From Latrodectus hesperus (lineage: Eukaryota > Arthropoda > Arachnida > Araneae > Theridiidae), in the NCBI GenBank assembly GCA_037975125.1, contig CM075860.1:46101673-46165672 (forward strand): a stretch of 64,000 nucleotides of DNA. Direction: 5' to 3'. A model generated the notes under the pieces. It searched no databases. It worked only from the letters and a program-made list of their open reading frames with translations, and was not told the origin of the DNA. The translations under genes and the position numbers were made by a program. Positions 26,791 to 37,471 of the stretch are shown here, one piece after another. Positions within the stretch are counted from its first letter, which is position 1. Every line of letters begins with the position of its first letter.

Positions 26791-27716
26791 AGACCCCCAA
26801 CCACTTGTTCAGCTAAATGCTTTGAAGGCTTGAGGCTATGTCAGACTTCAACCTCTGGTGACACGTGGTCTTGGAGCTCCTGAAGCGACATCTCATTCTC
26901 TTCATCCTGACTCGTCTATTTAAAAATACGTCATAGACTTGATTTAGATGTTTCTGTCAATCAAGTTGGATAAGAAAAATAGATGTGTAAGTGGGGATAT
27001 ACTGGAAGACTGTGTTTCGTATTTTAGGACTGCAGCAGCCAGGGGAGAAAAAGCTGAACTCTTGTTACCAAAGAGTCGAACTGGGAACTGGTCTTTCCCA
27101 GATTTATACCAGATCCGATTGTTAAATGTCATGTTGAAAAGGCTGATTCTCAGGAGGCTTCAGGCCTTATTTCTAGGGCCATATGGGAGAGCTCAGATAT
27201 TGACGTCGTCAATTAGCTTTGATGTGAAATTGTGAAGCGGCTGGTTATACATAATGCCTGCAGTCAGCAAAAATAAAAAGCCAAAAAATTATAACAATAA
27301 TCTAACTTACCTTGACGAAGGTTTGAAGAAATTTATTAATAATTTGTTAATATTTTGAGATTTCTAGCAATTATTTTATTGTGTTCAAGTGTCGACTTCA
27401 GCAATTGACCAGAAAAAAAAGATGAGCCCATGGATGAAGCTTAGTGTTTTCTGTTCGTAGAAATAGGCAACCAAAAATACATATATCATAACAGCCAAAT
27501 CTAACTTGTTTCGCAATTTTGAATTGTGGCTGATTTATAGATCTCCATTTAAATTAAAAGCCACATTTTGAAATAAGAATACCTACATGACATTTTAGGG
27601 TATGATTTGTTGACCTGTGGGCAAAACAATGGTCATTGACTGCGTCGTGAGCAAATTTGTATTCTTCAAATTGCAAGAAAGATGCCTTTGCAATTGCATA
27701 CCTTTCTTTCATTGTA

Positions 27717-28328
27717 CACTGCTGGACAAATGCTAAGGACGGATAACACTATCATCCATAGCAACCACAAAATGAAAGGAAGCAAAATGTGGAAAATTAG
27801 AATAAGTGCGGGATATAGTAAGAAGAAGTATGCGTAAGCAAATTTTTTTCCACGCCTGTTCATCACGTGATAGCGTTCATAAGAGCTTTAAAGGTTTTGA
27901 CGCGTGTGGACAGTTGTTGTTTCAAGTCAAAGTTTTACAGGAAAGATTTAATAGACGAACTTGAAATTTTTGGCATGTCTTCTCGACATCACTTAGATGA
28001 TTTTATGCGTGGCTGAATTATTGGAAAGATCTAAGAAGGGCGAAAAATAACAGATGTTGCCAGGGACATCGCTCTCAGCGTTGTTTCACGGCTGTGAAAG
28101 TCATTTAAAACTACTGGAATGTGTAGTAGGCGGCACGGGGGAGGTCGTGTTAGAAGTACGACGCCTGCAGAAGAGAGATATATATTCCTAATAGCCAAAA
28201 GGAACAGGCGCACCACAGCTCAGCAGGTGGCAAATCAGTTTCTTACTGCCTCAGGAAAGCAGATCTCCCGAAAAACTGTTGCCTAACGTTTGAGGGGAGG
28301 AGGACTATACACCCGCAGACCTGTTGTG
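27717..28328 (+). pseudogene. Truncated Tc1-like transposon, 5' half
   Basis: The element begins after a TA with a terminus-like CACTGCTGGACAAATGC. Its transposase N-terminal half is readable across frames from about 27975: MSSRHHLDDFMRG, then EGRKITDVARDIA, then RYIFLIAKRNRRTTAQQVA, ISRKTVA and LYTRRPV. These are helix-turn-helix motifs of Tc1-family transposases. In-frame stops are present. Homology stops abruptly near 28325, before any catalytic DDE motif, at the inferred left edge of the Polinton. Confidence 0.7.
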
Positions 28329-28460
28329 AGTAGTATACAATTGGGGTTTCTGGAACAGGTGGAGCAGTGGAGCCGCGGAGTGGGGGTGTGGTAGTAAGGT
28401 GGAGGGGTGGTGTCTTAGGGTAAGAAGGGGTGATACCTTATCATGTTAGCTCCACCCGAT
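28329..28460 (+). repeat. G-rich left-end block, candidate terminal repeat
   Basis: The plus strand carries many G runs (GGGG, GGGGG, GGGG, GGG, GGGG) in about 100 bases, followed by GATATAAAAGG at 28457. This composition is unlike the surrounding DNA. Its position just outside the polymerase gene fits a Polinton terminal inverted repeat with an inward-facing TATA box. The partner end is not in the assembly. Confidence 0.35.
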
Positions 28461-28885
28461 ATAAAAGGTGATATTCCAGAATTATTGCCAAATGAAAATT
28501 TTTGAAGTTTATGGAGATGATAACGATTTTTCCAGACTGTGCTATTATTTTTTCCACTTTAAATAAGTATTGAGAAATTTTAAACATACAATTGTTTAGT
28601 TAAATGGAGAGTTTTGCATAAATATATATAAATTGTAAATATTAATACTGCTATACTGATTTTTAAAATTAAAAGTAGTTTTATATAAATAATTTCTTAT
28701 TTACACTAAAAAGAAAGTAGCATAATAAAGTAGACATATACAAATTATACAGACAAAAAAATATTTCCATCAGGTGAACTTAGTGAATAAAACATAAGAC
28801 CAAAAGATTAAAAGAAAATCACTTTTATTGAGTAGAATATTTAAAAATATATATACAAATTAATTTTTTTGGTTTATTTAATTTT

Positions 28886-31800
28886 TCAGATATTACAGTT
28901 TCCGTAAGCTGAAGTTGTAATTCCATCTTCCAGAATATATCGTTTATTATCAAAACAACACAAGCCAATTTTCCTTTGTTTAACAGTATATAAGTTATGA
29001 TTGAAATTTGATATTTTTATTTGATCAATCCTATTGTATTTACGTTGCATAAGACAATTGAAATAATCCTCGTGATGAAGAGTTCTCTTTACAACCACTT
29101 TACTGATTCCCTTGGCAGTTTTTTTGCCTCCATCACCAATTTTAATGCTATACATCTTTGATCTTAAACCAACAAATTGTGTTGCAACCATTCCATTTAG
29201 CTCATCTTTCATTTTACCTATTACCTTTTTATTTACATTTGAATGAAGAAAGTGGTCAGTGGGATAATCTGAAAAATCAAATTTATCCTGATGTTGAACT
29301 AAGTCTTGATATAAATCTTCAGTCTCAATCTCATAGCATAATGAATCCGTATCAGTGAATAGAAGTTCAGCTTTATTGCCATATATTTTGCGAATTGTAT
29401 TGTAGTGAAAATCGTACATGAGTATTTTACTTATATCTAATACAGAGAAACCTGCATATATTGGCCTGTTTAATATTGTTTTTGCTTTATACATCTGCAC
29501 AGCCACTAAGTCTGAATTGAAGATTTGAAATGAATAAAATAAAGGAGAAGATATCAATCTTTTAAATTTTTTCTCAGATTGGATTAATTTAATATTTACT
29601 CGCTTTCTCAAATTTTCCATCGTTTTACCAAAAACTGCATTATTCATTAACTTAAACAGATCCTTCTCGAAAACCGTTTTAGCATGTTTTCTTTTCTCTG
29701 TGTTGAACTCAACATATGGTTTCAACCACGCAGTTTGGCGAAATTTTAATATTCTGTGAAGCTTAGTTATCCTCATACCAAGATTCAAATATAATTTAAG
29801 GTTGTGATAATGAAGAATATATTTCACTTTGCTGCACAGGTTCGGTGATAATTTTGTTTGTTTTTCATTTGTAGGTATGTTCATATCAACTGCAAGATCT
29901 AAACAATATTGAGACAGCATTGAATTTGTAATTTCTAATTTTTCAGCTGCTAAAGGATAGTCATTGTGTTCAATATGGAGGGCTTCTGGATACTCCAAAT
30001 CTGCTTCAATGACATAACCAAACATATCGTCGTCACTTATTTCCATAGGCTTAAAATTTTTTATTTCATTCTCGCTTAACCATTCAAAGTCAGACACTGG
30101 AAGTGGTTGATTTAACGCCCAACCATACAAGTTATTGGCGTCAAGATATATGATAAATTTGCTAGGTTTTTCAGAGTCAAAATTTGGTAAATATTTGTTA
30201 TTTGCTTCACTAAATCTTTTTGAAATAACACTGATGCCCCCTCTGATTCCCTCTTCAAAAAATAAATACATATCTGGATCAGTTAGAAGTTCTAAAGTGA
30301 TGGAAGTTTTCTTTAGTGCGGCATTCCAAGCGAATGAAGGTAATGTAATTGAATGGGCCGGATCTAAATCATAATAATCGAGACATAACTTTCTAAAATT
30401 TTCAAATATGTCTGCTAGTAATAAAATATCTGTTTTTATATACAAATCATGATAATCCCCTAAATTTTGTATATTTAATTTTTCCCATACACGTTTAGCA
30501 TGTTCATAATCATCATTTGATATATCCTCACATTTTATGTTGTCATAAAATGCTTGTTTAGGGGTAAAGCATTTTCCTTAAACTTCTCCTCACAGTCAAT
30601 GTAACTGTATGGATAAACTCCTTTCCTAGCTAATAATTTTATTTCCTCATCCTCGAAATGTTCTCTCATTATGTGAAACTTTTCAATTTCCAAATTACCT
30701 GCAAGTTTTTCTAAAGAAGCCGGGAGAAATTGTAAAGAATCAATAAACTGCAAATCCCCTATACTAAAAGATATGTAACTTTGCATATTATTAGGAATAC
30801 ATTCTATGTTTTTATCTTTAAATTTCCCAATACTTTGCATTATTAGATGTGAATCATACCCCCTTAAGTTATGAAATATAATCGGTATCCTATTTCGAAT
30901 TTTATAATTTAAGTTGCAATTCGGATGTGCTGCCCCTCTATACTTCCCCGTTATGTGACAATGATCTCTAACCCTTTCTAACGATAAAAACTCACCACAA
31001 ATATAACAAGAAGTTGCATTATTAAAATTATTTCTATCTTCATTTGTAAAAATCATCTCTTTGTTTATTTTTAGCATATCTCTTATTTCATGTTCATCTA
31101 TTAAAGATTGTAGAAAATGAGTAACAACATCACGCCCTCTGTAAATAACAGGTCCTTTAAAAGTCTTACCATCATTGCCAATTATTATGTATGCATATCC
31201 ACAAGGAATGTGATGGGATAAGATATTTTCATGCGACACTGATGGGGAATTTTCACAATTATCAGTCTTGACAATGAATGATTCGAAATCTGCGTAGATA
31301 ACAAAGGGAACACGCATTTGCATAAAAATACTTTTAAAACGACACCATTTGTTATCATTATTAGGGTATATAACTCTTTGTGCATCATGTTTTCGACAAA
31401 TTTCAGCATGTTTCTCTAAAATAATATTAGAAGAAAATCGTTGTAAACAAAAGTTACAATAGTAACTTTTACCTTTGTGTTTAGTTAAATGATTTAAAAG
31501 ACTACTCATACTTTTTATATAACAATAATGACTTTGAATTTCGTTACTCAGTAACAATAAATTAATGTGTCTTTCGAAATTAAATTTACTTATGTACAAG
31601 GGGAATATCTCTTTTTTTCGTAACCAAATACATTTATATTAATTTTGTTATTTTTTTCAAATATTTTTACTTGATTTATTTGGGTAGGAAACTTAATACC
31701 TTGGATATTAACTTTATTTTCATGCTCAATATATTTAGTAACTCGATGAGGGTTATCATCAACGGGGAATAAACCTGCTAAAATCGACCATAAGAAGCAC

Positions 31801-34061
31801 TTATTATCAGTATTTTTCACATTTATAACCGCATGCTTTAAAGTTAATTCTTTAGGCAGAGGAATATAGCTAGAGGGTGATAAAGGTGAATATGTTCCAA
31901 TATTTAAATCTAATTCGTTAATTTCATCAAGAATCCAACCACTTCCATGTCCTTCAAAAGAATCAAATGAAGATGAAATTTTTGTTAATCCCTTATCAAT
32001 ATTTGAATCTAAATCTTCCTCAGAAAGATTTGTGAGGCAACTGCTTCTAAAATAACTTGAACAGGTTTGGATTTCTGTTTCTGATAAATATCTCTTGAAA
32101 CTGCATTTGAGATTCATGTACCATTTAACACTTTGCTTCAAAGTAATTTCTCTTTTCAAAATATTTTTAACTTCTTTCCTATGGGCAGTGAAAAATGAAG
32201 GTAAATCTTTTTCATCACCGGTGATCTTATAAACTGTTGCTGTATTATTTAAAGCAAGTTGACAAGGATTTGCATCATTTGAAGTTTGCGCGCAAGATGA
32301 GGTAGAGGGTTTACTCTTCTTTTTATTCGCACCATCTGCGAATGATGATTTTCGCTTTGGTCTTGGGTTGTTATTGTGAACGACACGATCGTGTCTTTTC
32401 ACGCTACTTACTCGAGTAAAAGTTGCAAAACAATTTTCACGAGGACAAGAAATACGATTTGATGGATCGTGAAGTTTTTGATGTCTCACAAGATTTTTTT
32501 TAAGGGTGAAATGTTTATTGCAAACATTGCAAACAATTTCCTAGAATAAAGAAAATTTATTTTAAAATTTTGAAGTGTATACAGTTTTATTATTTTATAT
32601 TATATTTATATTTAAAATATAATTTTATTATTACAAAAATACATTTACGTTTCACAGAAACTCCCTCTTTCTATTTAAAATGAAGACTTTTTAAGGATTA
32701 ATTTTAAGAAACACACTATTTAATATAATTCCTCTTTTTTTATACTGTTTCCAAAATAGATAATCGGATGGCATATTTATTTCCAGATACATCATTTGCA
32801 AACAAATTACCTAGAATTTCTTTTCTAAAAACTATTTATGTTGTTATCAGTTTAAATAGTAACATATAAGCAGATGCATGCATGTTAATTCATGCAGTAT
32901 CCTGTTTTCATTATGAGCTTATCAAAAACTAAATAGATAGAGATTTGTTTTACTAATACTATAAAACTCTTATCTTTATTTCAAAAATTCAAGATAAAAC
33001 AAGTATGAAAATGAAGACTTCTACCAAAAAAAAAAATATTTTTTTACATTTATATTTTGAGATTCAAACAATAAATATGATTTTTCTTTGTCTATTTTGT
33101 TCGAAATAAAATGGTAATATAAATTATCATAAAATGTTTTTAAAAATTCAATATTTAAGAGAGTATTTATGCCAAAAGTATTATTTTACGATACACATTT
33201 TTTTTAAATGATTATAAAAGATAAACCTAAGTAAACTAAACAGTTAATCATATGAAAACTTTTAAACTCATAACATACTAGATGTATAACTATGGGTAAA
33301 AACAGTTTTTTTAAAGCACATAGAAGCTCTCACTGAGTTTATTCTTTTTTTTATGAAAATTATTACTTTCACTAAATTTATTACTTATTACTTTGAATAA
33401 AAATTAAGTTTCTTATTTTTAGTTACTTTTCTTGTGGAATTTTAATTTTTTACACTGTTCAAAAAAATTCTAGTAAAATTCCCTTTGACAGTTTTTTTTC
33501 CGAAGAGTTTTGGAATATATTTTATAACATAAAGTACTTTTAATGCATTTACTTCATTAAATTAATACAATATTAAATAAATGGTAAAAATATAATAAAA
33601 ACACTTACATCTGAAGTATTTTTTGTTTCTTCTATTACTTTGCCATCATGAGACTGGTGATTTGAACTGGAACACCCAGAAGTAGAAGGATCTACATCCC
33701 ATACTGGCTGTGAAATATTCCATTCACTTTGCAACTCACTAGCATTTAGGATTTCTCCAAGTACCTCTGCTGGGACGCCAAATTCCTTAAACAATAAAAA
33801 TGGAATTGTTTCATTTCTTTACTTTGATTTTAAAAATAACCATTTCAGTAACATTAAAATTATTTAAATAAAACCATTTTAACTTTTTCGTATTTAAATT
33901 ATTTTAATTTAAGAATTCCTTTTAGCAATATTAAAATTACATTACTTTAAATAAAATTATATCTTAAGAATTATATAAAAGTAAACAGAAATAATTAATA
34001 TTCTAATATTTAAAAAAATACTTACATTTTCGCAAGAAGCAGAATCCTGTGACCAAGACAT
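28886..34061 (-). CDS. Protein-primed family B DNA polymerase (Polinton POLB), three exons, two frame breaks
   Basis: POLB replicates the element. Coding starts at ATG 34061. Exon 1 is 34026-34061, exon 2 is 33609-33785 and exon 3 runs from 32540 to the stop at 28886. Both junctions are phase 0 with GTAAG donors. The exon 3 start completes a C2H2 finger (CNVCNKHFTLKKNLVRHQ), and a second follows. A conserved Polinton N-terminal domain contains NKCFLWSILAGLFPV. Another C2H2 unit precedes the 3'-5' exonuclease motifs YADFES and FHNLRGYD. Between those motifs lies a zinc-binding CYICG...RDHCHITGKYRG...CN segment like endonuclease VII. Polymerase motifs are DANNLYGWAL, KLMNNAVFGKTMEN and LFTDTDSLCYE, all intact. 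Two single-base losses break exon 3, at GGGG 31600-31603 and GGGG 30561-30564 (plus-strand bases). The coding sequence is otherwise free of stops. Confidence 0.93.
32541..33608 (-). other. POLB intron 2
   Basis: This stretch of about 1.07 kb separates POLB exons 2 and 3. It starts with the minus-strand donor GTAAGTG next to 33609 and ends with TTTATTCTAG next to 32540. It is very AT-rich and has no coding sequence. Confidence 0.75.
33786..34025 (-). other. POLB intron 1
   Basis: A 240-base AT-rich intron with donor GTAAGTA after 34026 and acceptor TTGTTTAAG before 33785. Confidence 0.75.
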
Positions 34062-34610
34062 CTTTCGATATTTTTTCAGGAAAACCGTATATGTATAACT
34101 CTAGCTCCAGTAAGTTCAGTATTCATAGCATACTTCATATTGATTATATGTTTCATGGTACCGTGATGCCATTCTACGATGTCAAATATTCTACCAATCA
34201 TAGAGTTTTTCTTAATTGATAAAGTAGTCGATGAACAACTCAGCCCTCGTAGGAATGATATCAAGTGTTCTGTGACCGTGTCGTCCTATGGTGAGTCAGG
34301 AGAGATAACATATTTTTCCCACTACAGTAAATATTTCACGATAGCAGTTCTTTTAATGATAACAAACAAAATACGTTATCATGCCCCATTGTGACTCAGG
34401 ATAGATAACATGTTTCTTCTACTACACTCACCATTCCATGATGGCAATTTTTATTATATTAATAACATTTTAAACAAACTGATAAAGAAAAGTATTTCTA
34501 CAATTCTAGAGGGGTGAAACTTCTAATCAGTTCATACGTGAGACAGTAAGATATCACATCATTTTAACCTGAAATTCCAAGCGTAAAGGTGCGTTTTTTT
34601 TGTAAGTAAA
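34062..34610. promoter_or_regulatory. Divergent promoter region between POLB and AlkB-PC4
   Basis: About 550 bases separate the POLB start codon (minus strand) from the AlkB start codon (plus strand), so this interval should promote both. It contains an imperfect 100-base-spaced duplication (separate entry). I see no clear TATA box at the expected distance from either start. A 62-codon minus-strand ORF inside it has no recognisable product. Confidence 0.5.
34291..34466 (+). repeat. Imperfect duplication in the divergent promoter
   Basis: Units 34291-34363 and 34391-34466 share GTGASTCAGGAKAGATAACAT, then a CTACA core, a CCATGATGGCA/CACGATAGCA core and an AATAAC or GATAAC end. The offset is 100 bases. 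The repeated TGASTCA-like and GATAA sequences are typical of eukaryotic transcription-factor sites, which is inference. Confidence 0.55.
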
Positions 34611-36090
34611 ATGGATTCGAATTTAGATGTAAAATACATGCCAAATTTCTTAAGTGCTGAAGACTCATTGAAATACATGAGTGAAATTGCCGAGTATAAC
34701 TTTCAAAATTATCCTCTGAAAGTTAAAGGAAAAACCTTTACTCCTTCCCGAAAATTATGTGCTTTCGGTGATGATAGTTTATTGAATTATACTTTCTCAG
34801 GACTTAGTATTCCAGCTAAACCTTGGACGCCTCTCTTACTAAATATTAAAACTTTGGTGGAAAGCATGTGTAATTGTTCCTTTAACTATGCACTGCTTAA
34901 CTACTACAACTGTGGTCGTGATAAAATTGGGATGCATAAAGATAACGAACATTCTTTGGATCCAAGTTTTCCTATTGCTACTGTGAGTTTGGGAGCAACA
35001 AGAACAATGCAGTTTTCGAGAAAAAATTCAAAACAGTCAATCTACCTTTGGAAAATGGTTCATTATTAATCATGAGTTCTGAAGCTAATATTTCATGGTC
35101 CCATGGAATACCTGCTGAACCAAGAGTAAAAGAAGCAAGGATTAGCATCACATTCAGAAAAGTGAAGCCGGCTAGTGTTCAAAAACATCCAAGTGAAGAA
35201 AATATCCCTCCTGCTAAACGACAGTGTGTTGAAGATTCGTTAAATGACGAAGCCCTGGATTCTTTTTTAGTGCACTGAGTCCCAGTCTTTTGGAGAATAT
35301 ACAGGAGACAATCAGCTCGCAAGCCCCTGTGGAAACCAACTGTGAAAGTATTTGCAAGAAAGACATCGGGAAAAACGTTTTCCTTTCCGCTGTGGTGTAT
35401 AAAGAACAAGTAAAAGTGCATATTCGTAAATATAATGTGAATTCAAATGAAAGTTTGTACCCCACCAAAAACGGAGTGTCAATGGACATAACTACGTGGT
35501 ATGACTTTTATTTAAAGCTTTTTAAATTTAATTTTAATTATACTACTTCCTCATACATTGCAAATAATTCTATTTTGGTTTTTAATGAGAAAGATTATAT
35601 GCATGTACAAACCTTTAATTTTCATAATTTTAATAATACATTTATTAAGTTAGATTATTTTCAAAAAAATGCTTTAACTGAATGTGTGCAGGATTTCAAT
35701 GTTTCCATTATTGAGTATTTATTTACTAAGCGTTTGCCACACTTCATAGAAAGGGAACGCAGGCTTTTGGCTATTTTATCTCCTGAGGAAGAGAATAATT
35801 TATCTCTACGTCTAATTATTTCTCTTGAAAAGGAGTTAACTAATGTTTTCCAAAGCATATTTGAGTGTAATGGGTGTATAATTAATCACCCCAGTCAAAG
35901 ACAACATAATTGTTTAATTATGTCAAATCTTGAAAAATACAACTCATTAGGATCTGAAATATTTTTATTGATAAATATGGAGAATGTTGCTTTGAATTTT
36001 GTAAATAATGTTGATTTTATTAGTGAAAACTTTGTAAAAAATATTTCTGTAAATTTCATAAAAGATGTTTTATTTAAATCAATGAAATAA
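34611..36090 (+). CDS. AlkB-type dioxygenase fused to PC4-like domain, two frame breaks
   Basis: The ATG at 34611 opens an ALKBH2/3-like Fe(II)/2-oxoglutarate dioxygenase of the family that repairs alkylated bases. Residues 97-113 carry the NYYNCGRDKIGMHKDNE signature with the metal-binding H109xD111, followed by PIATVSLGATRTMQF. After a one-base loss near A6 35021-35026 the next frame (from about 35030) supplies PLENGSLLIMSSE, the distal metal histidine (codon 35102) and RISITFR, which binds 2-oxoglutarate. A second one-base loss in T6 35263-35268 ends that frame at 35278. The third frame has no ATG before its domain, so it reads as a continuation. At 35356-35508 it encodes a PC4/p15-like ssDNA-binding domain (DIGKNVF, VKVHIRKY, LYPTKNGVSM, WYDF). 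About 190 further residues are unrecognised. AATAAA overlaps the stop. Confidence 0.8.
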
Positions 36091-36091
36091 A
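36086..36091 (+). terminator. Poly(A) signal overlapping the AlkB-PC4 stop
   Basis: AATAAA includes the TAA stop at 36088-36090. The convergent gene has the same arrangement on the other strand (TTTATT at 36406-36411 overlapping its stop). Confidence 0.55.
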
Positions 36092-36409
36092 TATAATTAC
36101 AATCTAAACATATGTTTCTTTATTCTTGTGTCTGTGTGTCATTCTTAAAAAAAAAAATTGAAGAGAATTTAATTCAACATTTATGATTGATAATTTTCAT
36201 TTTAAATAATAGATTTGTTTTCATATCTAGTAAATTTATAACTTTTAAATTTAGCAAATAATTAATTAATAGACTATTAGTTACATCTCTTCCTTCTAAA
36301 TTATTATTTCTTCCTACTTCAAAAAAAAAAGTTTTATTATAGAATAAGAAATTATTTTTTAAAACGAAATAAAAAAGGAGACAATATGATATTCAATAGT
36401 TAAATTTTA
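36091..36409. other. AT-rich spacer between convergent Polinton genes
   Basis: A 319-base spacer separates the 3' ends of the plus-strand AlkB-PC4 gene and the minus-strand conserved protein gene. It includes two A runs of ten. No coding sequence is seen. Confidence 0.6.
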
Positions 36410-37123
36410 TTAATAAGATTCCCATTTTAATACATTAGATTTTCTTTTCATTTTAAAGTCTGAACTGTTAATAACATTGGGTAGTTTTAAATACTTATTT
36501 TTTATATAATGTTTTGGTACATTCAGTTCACTTAGGGCTGACAAAAAATTGTTCATGCCAGGAATATTCATGTTCTTCTTGTCAGAAAAAATGAGATTAA
36601 ACATATCAGCAATATTGGAATGAGGAATTGTTTCTCCATGATAGCTAATTTCACCTTTGTCATTCCAACTTAAAATTTCTGGATGGGTTTTGAAAATTTC
36701 AAGGGTATTACCAGCCTTTCTTTTCAAACTGGGGGGAACACTGTTAATAATAATTGGATTGTAATTATTTTGGTGTTTTTCTTCCGTTTTAAGCATAGTT
36801 GAGATTTTTTTTTCTGTTTGCACTTCTTCGGCTTCCAAAGAAGATTCCTTTTTAAGTGTAGTTGAGACTTCTTCTGTTGGTACTTCTTCGGAAGAAAATT
36901 CCTGAGGGTTTATTTTCGATAGTGTGAAAGGAGAGTTAAATTCCATCATCTTCAATTTTTTCTGTAGAAGCTCGTAATAACGGTAAACTTTTTCATGATC
37001 ATCTAAGGAACTATTTAAAATTTGTATCATTGCTTTATCCAGATCACTGAGCTGCTTATTCGAAATTGTATGTTTACTCACCATATCTTCGGGTATTAAT
37101 GCATATTTCCTAGCGAACTCCAT
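36410..37123 (-). CDS. Conserved Polinton protein of unknown function, 237 aa
   Basis: I recognise the pattern of this protein from other animal Polintons, but no function is known to me. The N-terminal 55 residues form a helical segment (KYALIPEDMV, SDLDKAMIQILNS, YRYYELLQKKL). The middle is acidic and low-complexity, with an internal near-repeat (EEVPTEEVSTTLKKE and EEVQTEKKISTMLKTE). The C-terminal block has LSWNDKGEISYHGETI, PHSNIADMFNLIF and LNVPKHYIKN, typical of the family. It overlaps the end of the upstream small basic protein by 14 bases, in a different frame. It may be a virion or DNA-associated protein because it clusters with the capsid genes. The frame is intact. Confidence 0.65.
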   Translation of the reverse strand: MEFARKYALIPEDMVSKHTISNKQLSDLDKAMIQILNSSLDDHEKVYRYYELLQKKLKMMEFNSPFTLSKINPQEFSSEEVPTEEVSTTLKKESSLEAEEVQTEKKISTMLKTEEKHQNNYNPIIINSVPPSLKRKAGNTLEIFKTHPEILSWNDKGEISYHGETIPHSNIADMFNLIFSDKKNMNIPGMNNFLSALSELNVPKHYIKNKYLKLPNVINSSDFKMKRKSNVLKWESY

Positions 37124-37439
37124 TAATAAGTCCTGTTAGAACGCTTAAAGCAGCAGGGATTAAAACGTTGAGGAAACCTCCTTTTTGAACAATTAACTTG
37201 CGTTTTCTCACAAGATTAACTTTGCGATTCGCCAAGGTTCTCAAAGTTCTTTTGTGCTTGGAAAGAGAACTTTTCTGATGTTTTGTCAAAGGTATATTTC
37301 CTCTAAGTGTGTTTAACGAACATTCACATATGGCCTTTATACAAGAGGTATTAATTTTTTGTAATAACTGTTTTCTTAGCTTTAATGGACTGATATTCAA
37401 GAGCTGTAATTGTCGCAGTTGTTCCCGGGTCAGCGTCAT
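37110..37439 (-). CDS. Small basic Polinton protein, 109 aa
   Basis: This lysine/arginine-rich protein has the family pattern CIKAICECSLNTLRGNIPL, then SSLSKHKRTLRTLA, then KRKLIVQKGG, and ends in a hydrophobic tail (FLNVLIPAALSVLTGLI). Basic proteins with hydrophobic tails in this position are thought to be virion core components. The GG before the tail resembles, but does not fully match, an adenovirus-type protease site. A TATAAAAG at 37485-37492 lies upstream, inside the 3' end of the ATPase gene. The role is inferred from context only. Confidence 0.65.
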   Translation of the reverse strand: MTLTREQLRQLQLLNISPLKLRKQLLQKINTSCIKAICECSLNTLRGNIPLTKHQKSSLSKHKRTLRTLANRKVNLVRKRKLIVQKGGFLNVLIPAALSVLTGLINGVR

Positions 37440-37471
37440 TATGCAAAATGAACATGGACTACATACCCCTA

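Noticed and set aside
26944..27235. Opposing ORFs of 62 and 95 codons
   Set aside because: Probably a transposon fragment; no conserved motif on either strand.
34076..34394. Short ORFs between POLB and AlkB
   Set aside because: They lie in the divergent promoter and follow the duplicated non-coding block; no recognisable product.
35263..35268. Programmed ribosomal frameshifting to explain the AlkB-PC4 and other breaks
   Set aside because: Five breaks of the same type in three genes, without slippery heptamers or pseudoknots that I can see, fit missing bases better.
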